Positions 1 through 9,400 of a stretch of DNA of 64,000 nucleotides are shown here, one piece after another. Within the stretch, counting starts at the first letter, position 1. Every line of letters begins with the position of its first letter. The notes under the pieces are model-generated. The model had not been told where the DNA came from and did no database searches. It saw only the letters and a program-made list of their open reading frames with translations. The stretch lies in assembly GCF_030297555.1 (NCBI RefSeq), contig NZ_AP028136.1:1364001-1428000 (forward strand). The letters run 5' to 3'. The translations under genes and the position numbers were made by a program. Source of the DNA: Polynucleobacter sp. HIN5 (GTDB lineage: Bacteria > Pseudomonadota > Gammaproteobacteria > Burkholderiales > Burkholderiaceae).

Positions 1-621
1 CGATCCGGGCAATGGAACCAATACCGCATGTGGTGCTTGATCGTCGGTGCGCGCGAACTCCTGAAAGAGCGGACTAAAGTCATAAATCAATTGCTTGATA
101 CGCCAAATACCAGTAGTCACTTGAGTAAAGCTAGCGCTGTCCTCCACCCACATCACGCCTAAACGTCTCGCGACTGGAGCTAATAAACGAAGGTAGATTT
201 CATCAAGGGGCACACCTTGTTCGTAGAGAGCTTGCACGAACTCAGCGGCTTTCGTTGCATCGTCACGCAATACTAACTGCGTAAGCTCATCAACCCGTAG
301 GGGATCATTGAGTCGAACATTCATCAGCGGTGAACGATTGGCCTCAATCGCACTGCTGTGAGCCACCAATAGACGTGGGATCACATTGGTCTCAATGGTT
401 TGCATCAACCAATCCAGATGTTCCTGCGGACCTGCTTTGAGACTTAATGGCTGATTTCCAATATCGACCGCTAATTGCTTGACGCGCTGATCGTGAGAAT
501 GACTTAGGTTATCTTCTGCACAGGCATCCCATTCAGCCCTTTGGGGGTTGACCTTTTGTTGCTCCTCACTTTTGGAAAATAATTTTTCCTTAATGAGGCC
601 TGCATATCGCCTTAGAGGCAT
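1..621 (-). CDS. aerR: AerR/PpaA-type cobalamin-binding photosynthesis regulator (partial, C-terminus outside the window)
   Basis: I translated this frame by hand; it is open for 207 codons from ATG at 621 to the window edge. The start has a good Shine-Dalgarno, GGAG, six bases upstream. The segment with LAPVARRLGVMWVEDSASF is the helical domain of AerR/PpaA-type proteins that precedes a B12-binding domain. The visible part stops at AVLVPLPGS, where the cobalamin-binding fold normally begins, so the ligand histidine lies outside the window. Known family role: AerR/PpaA proteins bind cobalamin and modulate PpsR/CrtJ, the repressor of bacteriochlorophyll and carotenoid genes, in response to light and oxygen. 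The gene diverges from bchH across a region with a PpsR-type operator, which fits that role. It could be another MerR-free B12-domain regulator, but the adjacency to bchH favours AerR/PpaA. Confidence 0.83.
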   Translation of the reverse strand, partial: MPLRRYAGLIKEKLFSKSEEQQKVNPQRAEWDACAEDNLSHSHDQRVKQLAVDIGNQPLSLKAGPQEHLDWLMQTIETNVIPRLLVAHSSAIEANRSPLMNVRLNDPLRVDELTQLVLRDDATKAAEFVQALYEQGVPLDEIYLRLLAPVARRLGVMWVEDSASFTQVTTGIWRIKQLIYDFSPLFQEFARTDDQAPHAVLVPLPGS

Positions 622-761
622 GCGTTCTCCGATTTTCTATCTGTGGCGCTTCCATTTAGGCTAGCCAAGCTGCACTGAAAATCAGGCCTATTTTTTGCGT
701 CGTTGCGTACAGTTTCTTTATAGATCCTTCAGGGGTATCAAGCCATGAATGTTTACTTTTA

Positions 762-773
762 AGGGTTAACCCT
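762..773. promoter_or_regulatory. Perfect 12-bp palindrome in the aerR-bchH intergenic region
   Basis: AGGGTTAACCCT is a perfect inverted repeat lying 28 bases upstream of the PpsR-type site. It could be an operator for a second regulator of the divergent pair. I do not recognise the binding protein, and a 12-bp palindrome can arise by chance. Confidence 0.35.
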
Positions 774-800
774 AGTTTTAATGGGTAATACAGAACTAAG

Positions 801-818
801 TGTCAATATAAGTTGACA
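801..818. promoter_or_regulatory. PpsR/CrtJ-type operator, TGT-N12-ACA
   Basis: TGTCAATATAAGTTGACA matches the TGT-N12-ACA consensus exactly and its arms TGTCAA/TTGACA are fully symmetric. PpsR/CrtJ repressors of purple bacteria bind this motif in promoters of bch, crt and puc genes under oxygen. The right arm is also the -35 box of the bchH promoter, so binding would block RNA polymerase. By symmetry the left arm reads TTGACA on the minus strand and could be the -35 box of the divergent aerR gene, but the minus-strand -10 candidate is weak. Confidence 0.8.
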
Positions 819-841
819 CATTTAGCACAATTCAATATAAA
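813..841 (+). promoter_or_regulatory. Sigma-70-type promoter of bchH
   Basis: The -35 box TTGACA (813-818) is a full consensus match, the spacer is 17 bases and the -10 box is TATAAA (836-841). Transcription would start near 848, giving a leader of about 23 bases before the ATG at 871. The purine-rich GAGGAG at 844-849 would then lie at the transcript start and too far from the ATG to act as ribosome binding site. TAGG at 862-865 is the closer, weaker candidate. Confidence 0.75.
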
Positions 842-870
842 AAGAGGAGTCCCACCCGAGTTAGGCAGCT

Positions 871-3800
871 ATGGCCGTTCAATCCAAGTCCAAGAAGGAA
901 GCCGTTCCCATTCGTTTGGTATTGGTGACCATGGACACGCACTTAAATAGTGCGGCACGACGCGCCCAATTTCAGCTTCAACGAGTCATTCCAGGTCTGT
1001 CATTACAGATTCATGCCGCTAGTGAATTTACCGGCAATCCTGAGTTAATTGAGAAGGCAGTGCACGACATTGCCCATGGCGATATTGTGCTCGCCACCAT
1101 GTTATTCATGGAAGATCACTACCTTCCAGTGTTTGAAGCTTTAAAAGCGAGGCGCGACGATTGCGATGCGCTGGTCTGCGCTATGTCAGCTGGGGATGTG
1201 GTGAAGCTCACCAAGATTGGTAAGCTTGATATGAGTAAGCCCGCCAGTGGGCCGATGGCAATCCTCAAGAAACTGCGCCCCAAACCCAAGACCGAGGGCG
1301 AGAAGCAAACCAGTTCGGGCGCCAAACAAATGAAGGTATTGCGACTCATTCCGCAAATCCTCAAATGGATTCCGGGGACGGCACAAGACGTGCGGGTGTA
1401 TTTTTTAACCCTGCAGTATTGGTTGGGTGGTTCGGAAGAAAACTTATTCAATCTCTTTAGTTACCTCATCAACCGTTACGCCTCCGGTCCGCGGGAAGTC
1501 CTGCGTGGTTTGGCAAAGCCCACCGATCCCGTGGAGTATCCCGATCTGGGTGTCTATCACCCGCGCATGAAAAATCGTCTGAGTGAAAAACTCTCTGACC
1601 TTCCTAAAGTAATCTCCGATAACAAACGTCGTGGTCGGGTTGGTCTTTTATTACTGCGCTCCTATTTAGTTTCTGGCAACAGTGGTCACTACGATCCCGT
1701 GATTGCTGCATTAGAAGCCCATGGCTTGCAAGTGGTGCCCGCTTTTGCTGCGGGTCTTGATGCGCGCCCTGCCATTGATACCTATTTCATGAAAAACAAT
1801 CAGGTGACGGTCGATGCGGTGATCTCACTGACCGGCTTCTCCTTAGTTGGTGGCCCAGCGTACAACGATGCCAAAGCAGCTGAGGAAGTGCTTGCTACGC
1901 TTGATGTGCCTTACATCGCAGCCCACCCCGTGGAGTTCCAAACACTTACCCAATGGGGCGGCTCCGATCGTGGTTTGATGCCAGTCGAGAGCACCATCAT
2001 GGTGGCGATTCCAGAGTTGGATGGTGCAACCCAGCCGATGGTGTATGGCGGTCGACCTGGTGCGGCAGGCACGACCTGCACGGGTTGCCATCAACGCTGC
2101 ACCTTTACCGAAGACCATAACCCGCAAGACATGTTCACCTGTGTTGAGCGCACTGCGATGTTAGCTGCACGTACTGCCAAGCTGGTGGATCTGCGCAACT
2201 CGGACAAAGCCAATCGCAAAGTGGGTCTCGTCATTTTTAACTTCCCACCGAATGCAGGGCATACCGGTACCGCCGCTTACCTCAACGTTTTTGAATCTTT
2301 GCACCAAACCATGTTGGGACTCAAAGCCGATGGTTACACACTGACCGTACCAGAAACTCCAGAAGCCTTACGTAAAGAAATTATTGAAGGCAACGCTCAG
2401 CAATATGGGGCCGAAGCCAATGTGCACACCATCATTAGCGCGGATGATCATGTCAAACGTGAGCGTTGGCTTGGCGAGATTGAAGCGCAGTGGGGACCGG
2501 CTCCCGGTAAGCAATGGAGTAATGGCTCGGGGATTTTTATTTTGGGTAAACAATACGGCAATGTCTTAGTGACCGTGCAACCGGGCTTTGGGTTTGAGGG
2601 TGATCCGATGCGCCTTCTCTTTGAAAAAGGCTTTGCGCCAACGCATGCGTTCTCTGCGTTTTATCGTTACTTGCGGGAAGACTTTGCGGCGAATGCGGTT
2701 CTGCATTTTGGCACCCACGGTGCGCTTGAGTTTATGCCGGGCAAGCAAGCAGGTATGAGTGGTTCGTGCTGGCCCGATCGCTTGATTAGCGATCTGCCCA
2801 ACTTTTATCTCTATGCATCAAACAATCCTTCCGAAGGCGCACTGGCCAAACGCCGCGCAGGTGCCACACTCATTAGTTACCTCACACCACCGGTGACCCA
2901 GGCAGGGATTTATGCAGGACTTGCCGATCTCAAAACCTCGATTGAGCGCTGGCGAGGTCTCTCGCCCGAGCAACGTGGCGAAGAAGAGGATCATGACTTA
3001 GCGGCTCTCATTCAGGCGCAGGCAGCACAGATGGATTTGTGTCAGGCGGAACCGCTATGGGATGTGCAAAACGCCGACTTTACCCAACAGCATATTACTA
3101 AGCTCTATGAGCAGATTTTGGAATTAGAGTACACCTTAATCCCGCATGGCATGCATGTGGTTGGCTCCACCCCCAGTGAATCCGAGCGTGTCGATTTACT
3201 GAGTGCCATGGCAATTGGTTCGTTTAGTCAAACCTTACCCAATTCAGCGATTACGCAATTGGTGCAAGGCAAGCCCATTCAAACCATCGTGAATAAAAAT
3301 AAAGATCTTCAAGAGCTCGCTCGGGAAGAAGCAATTGCGATCTTGGAGAAACTCCAACACTGGGATCAGCAGATCCAAGAAGAGACCGAGATCCCAAGTA
3401 TTCTCAAAGCGCTTGATGGTCGCTTTATTCGTCCTGCACCCGGTGGCGATGTAATGCGTAACCCCGAGGTTCTCCCCTCAGGGCGCAATCTACACGGCTT
3501 TGATCCCTTCCGCATTCCAAGTGCCTTTGCAGTCAAAGATGGCGCCAAGCAAGCCCAGAAAATTTTGCAACGGCATATCGATGATGCCCAAGCCCTCCCT
3601 GAATCCATCGCCTTAGTGCTGTGGGGCAGCGACAACCTCAAATCCGAAGGTGGGCAAATTGGTCAGGCCTTAGCCCTCTTAGGAGCACTACCGCGCTTTG
3701 ATGGTTATGGACGACTTGCGGGCGCTACCCTCATTCCACTCGCAGAACTCGGACGCCCACGTATTGATGTGGTCATTACTCTCTCAGGGATCTTTCGCGA

Positions 3801-4689
3801 TCTGATGCCCTTACAAATTAAGCTCTTGGCTGAAGCAGCATATCTCGCAGCTGCTGCGGATGAGCCGATCGAACAAAACTTTGTTCGCAAACACGCGCTC
3901 GCTTATATGCAAGAACACGGCTGCGATCTTGAAACTGCATCACTGCGGGTCTATGGCAATGCCGATGGTACCTATGGGGCAAATGTGAACCACTTGGTGG
4001 AGCACAGCGTGTGGGAAGAGGACGATGAACTTGCCGAGACCTATATGCGCCGCAAGGGCTTTGCCTATGGCAAATCCGGTAAACCGGTTTGCAATAACGC
4101 ACTTCTGAAGAGCGTCTTAGCCGATGTCAGCATGAGTTATCAGAACTTGGAGTCGATGGAACTCGGGGTGACTACCATCGATAACTACTTTGATACCTTA
4201 GGCGGTATTACCAAGGCCGTGAAACGCGCTAAGGGCGGTGAAGAGATCCCAGTGTATATCGGGGATCAAACCCAAGGCGAAGGGGTGGTGAGAACGCTCT
4301 CCGAGCAAGTGTCGCTCGAGACCCGCACGCGCATGCTCAATCCTAAGTGGTTTGAGGGGATGTTGAAACACGGCTACGAGGGTGTGCGGCAGATTGAGGT
4401 TCACATCACCAATACCATGGGTTGGTCCGCGACAACGGGGCAAGTGCAACCCTGGGTCTATAAGCAACTCACCCAGACGTTTATTCTGGATCCGAAGATG
4501 CGTGAGCGCTTAGCGCAACTCAATCCCACCGCGTCTGCCCGCATGGCCAATCGTCTCATGGAAGCATCCAATCGCAATTACTGGCAGCCTGATGATGAGA
4601 TGCGCGCTGCGATGAAGCAAGCCAGCGAAGAACTCGAAGATCGCCTGGAAGGCGTCTTCGAAAATCCTGCCATGCAGCGCGCTGGGTAA
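871..4689 (+). CDS. bchH: Magnesium chelatase subunit H
   Basis: This is the large porphyrin-binding subunit of Mg-protoporphyrin IX chelatase. It works with BchI and BchD in the first committed step of bacteriochlorophyll synthesis and acts in the cytoplasm. The 1272-residue length suits the BchH/ChlH/CobN family. The family signature HFGTHGALEFMPGKQ starts at residue 612, with conserved H616 and E620 at the presumed metal-insertion site. A cysteine cluster C403-X2-C-X3-C-X13-C424 resembles the motif reported to hold an iron-sulfur cluster in Rhodobacter capsulatus BchH. The start at 871 is fixed by an in-frame TAG at 862. The gene is read alone on the plus strand, divergent from aerR and convergent with the aldo/keto reductase 12 bases downstream. 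No other bch gene is visible, so the rest of the photosynthesis cluster probably lies beyond the left edge. Confidence 0.98.
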   Translation: MAVQSKSKKEAVPIRLVLVTMDTHLNSAARRAQFQLQRVIPGLSLQIHAASEFTGNPELIEKAVHDIAHGDIVLATMLFMEDHYLPVFEALKARRDDCDALVCAMSAGDVVKLTKIGKLDMSKPASGPMAILKKLRPKPKTEGEKQTSSGAKQMKVLRLIPQILKWIPGTAQDVRVYFLTLQYWLGGSEENLFNLFSYLINRYASGPREVLRGLAKPTDPVEYPDLGVYHPRMKNRLSEKLSDLPKVISDNKRRGRVGLLLLRSYLVSGNSGHYDPVIAALEAHGLQVVPAFAAGLDARPAIDTYFMKNNQVTVDAVISLTGFSLVGGPAYNDAKAAEEVLATLDVPYIAAHPVEFQTLTQWGGSDRGLMPVESTIMVAIPELDGATQPMVYGGRPGAAGTTCTGCHQRCTFTEDHNPQDMFTCVERTAMLAARTAKLVDLRNSDKANRKVGLVIFNFPPNAGHTGTAAYLNVFESLHQTMLGLKADGYTLTVPETPEALRKEIIEGNAQQYGAEANVHTIISADDHVKRERWLGEIEAQWGPAPGKQWSNGSGIFILGKQYGNVLVTVQPGFGFEGDPMRLLFEKGFAPTHAFSAFYRYLREDFAANAVLHFGTHGALEFMPGKQAGMSGSCWPDRLISDLPNFYLYASNNPSEGALAKRRAGATLISYLTPPVTQAGIYAGLADLKTSIERWRGLSPEQRGEEEDHDLAALIQAQAAQMDLCQAEPLWDVQNADFTQQHITKLYEQILELEYTLIPHGMHVVGSTPSESERVDLLSAMAIGSFSQTLPNSAITQLVQGKPIQTIVNKNKDLQELAREEAIAILEKLQHWDQQIQEETEIPSILKALDGRFIRPAPGGDVMRNPEVLPSGRNLHGFDPFRIPSAFAVKDGAKQAQKILQRHIDDAQALPESIALVLWGSDNLKSEGGQIGQALALLGALPRFDGYGRLAGATLIPLAELGRPRIDVVITLSGIFRDLMPLQIKLLAEAAYLAAAADEPIEQNFVRKHALAYMQEHGCDLETASLRVYGNADGTYGANVNHLVEHSVWEEDDELAETYMRRKGFAYGKSGKPVCNNALLKSVLADVSMSYQNLESMELGVTTIDNYFDTLGGITKAVKRAKGGEEIPVYIGDQTQGEGVVRTLSEQVSLETRTRMLNPKWFEGMLKHGYEGVRQIEVHITNTMGWSATTGQVQPWVYKQLTQTFILDPKMRERLAQLNPTASARMANRLMEASNRNYWQPDDEMRAAMKQASEELEDRLEGVFENPAMQRAG

Positions 4690-4701
4690 TCCCACTACCC
4701 C

Positions 4702-5541
4702 TTAAATTACCATTAGCGGTTTTTTCTGAATGGGTGGGGCAAAAATTTGATCAAGTGCTTGCAATACAGCAGCATCGAGCACCAATTTAGAAGCTGCTAA
4801 ATTTTCTTTCAGGCGTTCGGGGTGTATCGTTTTCGGAATCGCCACCGCATGGGGTTGGCGCAAGATCCACGCAAGCGCAACTTGGGCTGGGGTCAAACCC
4901 ACTTCTGTTGCCAGTACGATCAATTTGGGATGGCGCATCAGAGCTCCAGCACCCAAGGGCGAATAGGCCATTAATGCAATATTCTTTTCCTGCATGAGTG
5001 GAATGAGGTCGTATTCAACCCCTCGGGCATTCAAGGCGTAATAGACTTGGTTACATACGGTTTGGTAGGAACTGCCCACATTACGTTCCGCTGCGAGCCA
5101 ATCACGTAGATCAGGCGTATCAAAATTACTGATGCCATAACTACGAATCAGGCCTCGCTCTTGAAGTTTGATGAATCCCTCGAGTGTCGCCTCATAGGGA
5201 TAAGAGCCTTGCCAATGCAAGAGATAGCAGTCCAGATACTCGCAGTCCATGCGCTGGATCGAACGTTCGCAAGCGGTGATGGTGCCTTTGGTACTCGCAT
5301 TGCTAGGCAAAACCTTACTCACGATTTGGAGATGGTCGCGTACGCTTTTACCGACGCGTTGCAAGGCTTTGCCAATGAGGATTTCGGCTTGACCGGAACC
5401 ATACATCTCGGCAGTATCAATGAGTTGATAGCCCATCTCAATGGCTGATGCAATTGCGGCAATTTCTTGGGCTTCAGAGCGAGCGCCCTCACCCATTTGC
5501 CAGGTGCCCAGTCCAAGGCGAGTCTGAAACTGAAAACTCAT
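4702..5541 (-). CDS. Aldo/keto reductase
   Basis: The 279 residues form an (alpha/beta)8 NADPH-dependent aldo/keto reductase of the 2,5-diketo-gluconate-reductase-like type. The catalytic tetrad is complete: D42 and Y47 in LIDTAEMYG, K76 in VSKV and H109 in LLHW. The motif GISNFDT and the late nucleotide-binding stretch AIPKTIHPERLKENL are also present. No signal peptide is visible, so it should be cytoplasmic and reduce aldehydes or ketones; the substrate cannot be told. A ribosome binding site AAGGGTGG lies just before the ATG. It begins only 7 bases after the PPIase stop codon and so is probably co-transcribed with it at the tail of the secretion locus, although a functional link is not obvious. 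It converges with bchH and I see no clear terminator between them. Confidence 0.92.
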   Translation of the reverse strand: MSFQFQTRLGLGTWQMGEGARSEAQEIAAIASAIEMGYQLIDTAEMYGSGQAEILIGKALQRVGKSVRDHLQIVSKVLPSNASTKGTITACERSIQRMDCEYLDCYLLHWQGSYPYEATLEGFIKLQERGLIRSYGISNFDTPDLRDWLAAERNVGSSYQTVCNQVYYALNARGVEYDLIPLMQEKNIALMAYSPLGAGALMRHPKLIVLATEVGLTPAQVALAWILRQPHAVAIPKTIHPERLKENLAASKLVLDAAVLQALDQIFAPPIQKKPLMVI

Positions 5542-5548
5542 ACCACCC

Positions 5549-6361
5549 TTACATCACAATTTTGGCGTTTTGACGCAAGCGCCGCACGGTCTCCGTCAAA
5601 TACTGCTGCACAATCGCTTGACGCAATTGGGGTTTGGATTCTTCAAGGGTCGGGATCTTCATGGCACGCTTATCATCCAAGCGCACAATCACCCAGGCGC
5701 TCCCAATCTGAATGGGCTTTTTGGCAAACTCGTTTTTATTGAGAAGGCGCAGAGTTTGTAAAACATTCGCATTCATCTGCGAAGCATTAACCCACCCCAC
5801 ACTACCCCCCTCTTTTTTTGTGGCTGCATCGGCTGAGAACTCGCGCGCCAACTGGGCAAAGGAATCGCCCTTTTGTAAGCGACTCATGAGTAGCATCGCT
5901 TCGCTCTCTTTAGCAGTCACAATCTGGCTAAAGCGGTACTGCACTTCGCCCCCCGTATCCCCAATTAATTTCTTTTGGCGCTCATACTCAGTTTTTAATT
6001 GCTCGTCCGTGATGGGATTTTTTTGAAAGTGTTGATCAATATAGAGTTGCAATAAGAGAGTTTGCTCAAATTGATCGACCTGTGTAATGAATTCAGGGGA
6101 TTTCTCAAGACCCTCTTTCTTGGCTTCTTGGACTAGGAGCTCGCGATTAATGAGCTCCTCCTTAATAGCTTGCCGCAGTTCGGGCGAATCTTTAGCACCC
6201 CGTTCGATGGCATTTTTAAGTGCCATGTCAAAGAGTTGTTGTGAAATCGGGGTGCTATTAACAGAAGCAACAAAGGCTAATTCACTCTTATTCTGAGCGT
6301 TTATTAAAAAGGAATAGCTAGTAAGGCCCACAAAGCAAAGCAAGCGTATGAATTGTTTCAT
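5549..6361 (-). CDS. Periplasmic parvulin-type peptidyl-prolyl isomerase (PpiC/Par27-like)
   Basis: The 270-residue protein has a signal peptide (residues 1-22, cleavage likely after NA), a SurA/PpiC-like helical N-terminal region (about 30-135) and one parvulin domain (about 140-232) with QYRFSQIV and GGSVGWV in place of the usual ASHILV and GGDLGW. A further helical tail follows. This layout resembles Par27 of Bordetella pertussis, a periplasmic parvulin that binds filamentous haemagglutinin during export. The gene starts 29 bases after the stop codon of the giant TpsA gene, so co-transcription is likely. I infer that it chaperones the giant protein between the Sec translocon and the outer-membrane transporter. 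A general PPIase role in outer-membrane protein folding is the alternative. Prolyl isomerase activity is assumed from family membership only. Confidence 0.9.
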   Translation of the reverse strand: MKQFIRLLCFVGLTSYSFLINAQNKSELAFVASVNSTPISQQLFDMALKNAIERGAKDSPELRQAIKEELINRELLVQEAKKEGLEKSPEFITQVDQFEQTLLLQLYIDQHFQKNPITDEQLKTEYERQKKLIGDTGGEVQYRFSQIVTAKESEAMLLMSRLQKGDSFAQLAREFSADAATKKEGGSVGWVNASQMNANVLQTLRLLNKNEFAKKPIQIGSAWVIVRLDDKRAMKIPTLEESKPQLRQAIVQQYLTETVRRLRQNAKIVM

Positions 6362-6370
6362 CTAGAAATC

Positions 6371-6386
6371 TCTCAATTGTATGAGA
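6371..6386. promoter_or_regulatory. Small inverted repeat between tpsA stop and ppiC start
   Basis: TCTCA (6371-6375) pairs with TGAGA (6382-6386) around a 6-base loop. In the minus-strand transcript the GAGAGA that would serve as ribosome binding site for the PPIase lies in and just after the 3' arm. The hairpin could therefore tune PPIase translation after the giant gene. It has no T-run and is not a terminator. Confidence 0.3.
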
Positions 6387-6390
6387 TCGA

Positions 6391-6440
6391 TTATCGCGCA
6401 CAAGCGAGTTGTGTCGACCCTTCTTCGCACTCTTCACCAT
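6391..6440 (-). other. C-terminal Cys-X8-Cys tail of the giant TpsA
   Basis: The protein ends GEECEEGSTQLACAR, with cysteine codons at 6427-6429 and 6400-6402. Cysteines are scarce elsewhere in the scaffold. In Haemophilus HMW1, a TpsA protein, a C-terminal disulfide loop keeps the adhesin tethered to its transporter. A similar anchoring role is inferred here, which would make this a cell-bound fibre and not a released one. Confidence 0.6.
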
Positions 6441-9400
6441 TGGCCAGCTGATCTCTCACTTGAACAGATTCATCCATGGCAACTACCACTTCGCCTGTTG
6501 TCCCAGTATCCTCATTGAGTCTGAACAGTTTATTAACCTTTAAGGTGGTTGTTAAGGCACTCTTATTAGCGGCTGCTGCGGCAGCGGCAGCGGCACGAGC
6601 CTCTTGTACCGGGAAGCTCACTCCGGTTAATCCAATGCCAGAGCCTGTAAAGTTTGTTTCGCCATCAATGATCATGCGACCCGTGCCATTCACATTAAAT
6701 TGTCCGCCAACCTGCGATATATCAAAGTTAATCATTCCCGTTTGCGATGATTTAAAGGTGGTTGCGAGCGTTGTGGAATCAGCCACAATATTCATGCGAT
6801 CGGTACTGTAGTTTTGATCAGTAGCGGTTTGTACACCGCTGGTGACATTAATAATGCCGCCAATGTCCAAGCTGGTGCTTAAGCGATCTCTAAATTGCAA
6901 AGTCTGAATGTTAGCCGAGTAGAAGGGATTAATCGATCCTACAGCCCCATTAAAGCTGACAATTGGGTAATTTGGATCCGCATCAGTTTCTGCAAAACCA
7001 TTAAAGATCGAGGCTACTAAGAGCGAGTAAACATCTTTGGCATCGCCATCGACCTTATTATTAAATTCAACAAGAGGATCCATCGACATAAAGGTGCGTG
7101 TCTTCACCCGTGAAATCATACGGAACTGTTCAACCGGCTTCGTATTTCTTGTAAACGAGTCGTACAAGAATCCTTCACGACCATTATCACTAATCGTGAC
7201 ATCACCAAAATAAAGTTGCTGCAAGAGCGTAAGCACATCGCCCTTGATGATAATTTGACCAGCACGCACCTCCAATCGACCTAAAGGATTAATCGAACCC
7301 ACGCTATCGCCCAGCGTGACGGTTCCGGTACCCGCACTCACCGTCAAGTTACTAGACGTTACTTTCGCAGTGCCGTCTAATAATCCATTAAAAGTAATGT
7401 TGGCATTCGAGCTCGTGAGCGAAATCGTCGAACCAGTCTCCGGATCAATTACTACATTGCCGTCATAGAGTTGGGCTCCAGTGGTGCGGATATCCTTGCG
7501 AATACGGATCGAACCACTCACCCGCAATGAGGTGAGCGTTACGCCATCCGCCAGTTTGAGCTGACCAGCATCGATTACCAAGAGTCCACTACCTAAGGCA
7601 TCGGCATTACCAAGATTCAAGACAGAATTATTGATCACGGTATTACCCGAATAGGTATTCGCACCCGACAAGGTCAACTCACCGGAGCCTGTCTTAATGA
7701 GTGATCCAGTGCCGCCCAAGGGTCCTGTGAAATTGCTATCTAAATTGGTACCACCAATCGTTAAGTTGGCATTAAGTGCTACCGTTCCAGCGCCCAACAA
7801 AGCAGCGATACTGTCAGCAGTATTGACGTTATACGTTGCACCACTCGCAACTGTCACGGCCGTGCTATCCGATAAGGTACCGGTGACACTTAAGGTACCC
7901 GCATCAATGGTGGTAGTACCGGTGTAGGTGTTGTTGCCGGATAGGATTAAGGTGCCGGTGCCTGCTTTAGTGAGGGCTCCAGTACCGGCCATGATGCCGC
8001 CATACGTTAAGGTGGTGGCACTATTGGTGTCGATGGTGCCGCCCGAGCTACCAAGGGTAATACCGCGGTTGGCATTGAGCGTAAAGCTAGCGGTGGTATT
8101 TAAGGTACCGCCATTGAGAACTAGTTGACCCGTGGTCGCCGATCCAGGTGCGGTACCTAGGTTGGTATCTGCACCAACCACTAAAGTACCGGCATTAATG
8201 GTGGTGGTACCGGTGTAGGTGTTGGTGCCACTCAAGGTGAAGGTGCCGTTACCGACTTTCACGAGGTTACCCGCCCCACTCATCACACCGCTATAGGTAG
8301 TGCTATTACTATCACCGGTGGTGAGGGTGAAGGAGGTATTGAGGTTAACAGCACCAGCGCCAGCCAAGGAAGCGATGGTGTCATTGGCGGCGACGTTATA
8401 CGTGGCGCCACTGGCGACTGTCACGGCCGTGCTATCCGATAAGGTACCGGTGACACTTAAGGTACCCGCATCAATGGTGGTAGTACCGGTGTAGGTGTTG
8501 TTGCCGGATAGGATTAAGGTGCCGGTGCCTGCTTTAGTGAGGGCTCCAGTACCGGCCATGATGCCGCCATACGTTAAGGTGGTGGCACTATTGGTGTCGA
8601 TGGTGCCGCCCGAGCTACCAAGGGTAATACCGCGGTTGGCATTGAGCGTAAAGCTAGCGGTGGTATTTAAGGTACCGCCATTGAGAACTAGTTGACCCGT
8701 GGTCGCCGATCCAGGTGCGGTACCTAGGTTGGTATCTGCACCAACCACTAAAGTACCGGCATTAATGGTGGTGGTACCGGTGTAGGTGTTGGTGCCACTC
8801 AAGGTGAAGGTGCCGTTACCGACTTTCACGAGGTTACCCGCCCCACTCATCACACCGCTATAGGTAGTGCTATTACTATCACCGGTGGTGAGGGTGAAGG
8901 AGGTATTGAGGTTAACAGCACCAGCGCCAGCCAAGGAAGCGATGGTGTCATTGGCGGCGACGTTATACGTGGCGCCACTGGCGACTGTCACGGCCGTGCT
9001 ATCCGATAAGGTACCGGTGACACTTAAGGTACCCGCATCAATGGTGGTAGTACCGGTGTAGGTGTTGTTGCCACTCAAGGTGAAGGTGCCGTTACCGACT
9101 TTCACGAGGTTACCCGCCCCACTCATCACACCGCTATAGGTAGTGCTATTACTATCACCGGTGGTGAGGGTGAAGCTATTGAGGTTGACATTTCCAGCGC
9201 CAGCCAAGGAAGCGATGGTGTCATTGGCGGCGACGTTATACGTGGCGCCACTGGCGACTGTCACGGCCGTGCTATCCGATAAGGTACCGGTGACACTTAA
9301 GGTACCCGCATCAATGGTGGTAGTACCGGTGTAGGTGTTGTTGCCGGATAGGATTAAGGTGCCGGTGCCTGCTTTCACAAGATTAGTAGAGCCACTAATC

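Noticed and set aside
1119..4695. Minus-strand frames inside bchH, such as 3818-4102 and 4198-4467.
   Set aside because: bchH is a clear, full-length family member on the plus strand; these are shadow frames.
4690..4750. A bidirectional terminator between bchH and the aldo/keto reductase.
   Set aside because: The 12-base gap has no hairpin, and the nearby CCCAC/GTGGG pairing is short, with a long loop inside coding sequence.
6391..7500. A C-terminal autotransporter beta-barrel for the giant protein.
   Set aside because: The last 370 residues show no amphipathic strand series and no terminal aromatic residue, and a separate FhaC-type transporter is encoded upstream.
7850..9072. Short-spaced direct repeats that could be mistaken for a CRISPR array.
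   Set aside because: The units are long, coding and in frame, with no short palindromic repeat/spacer alternation.
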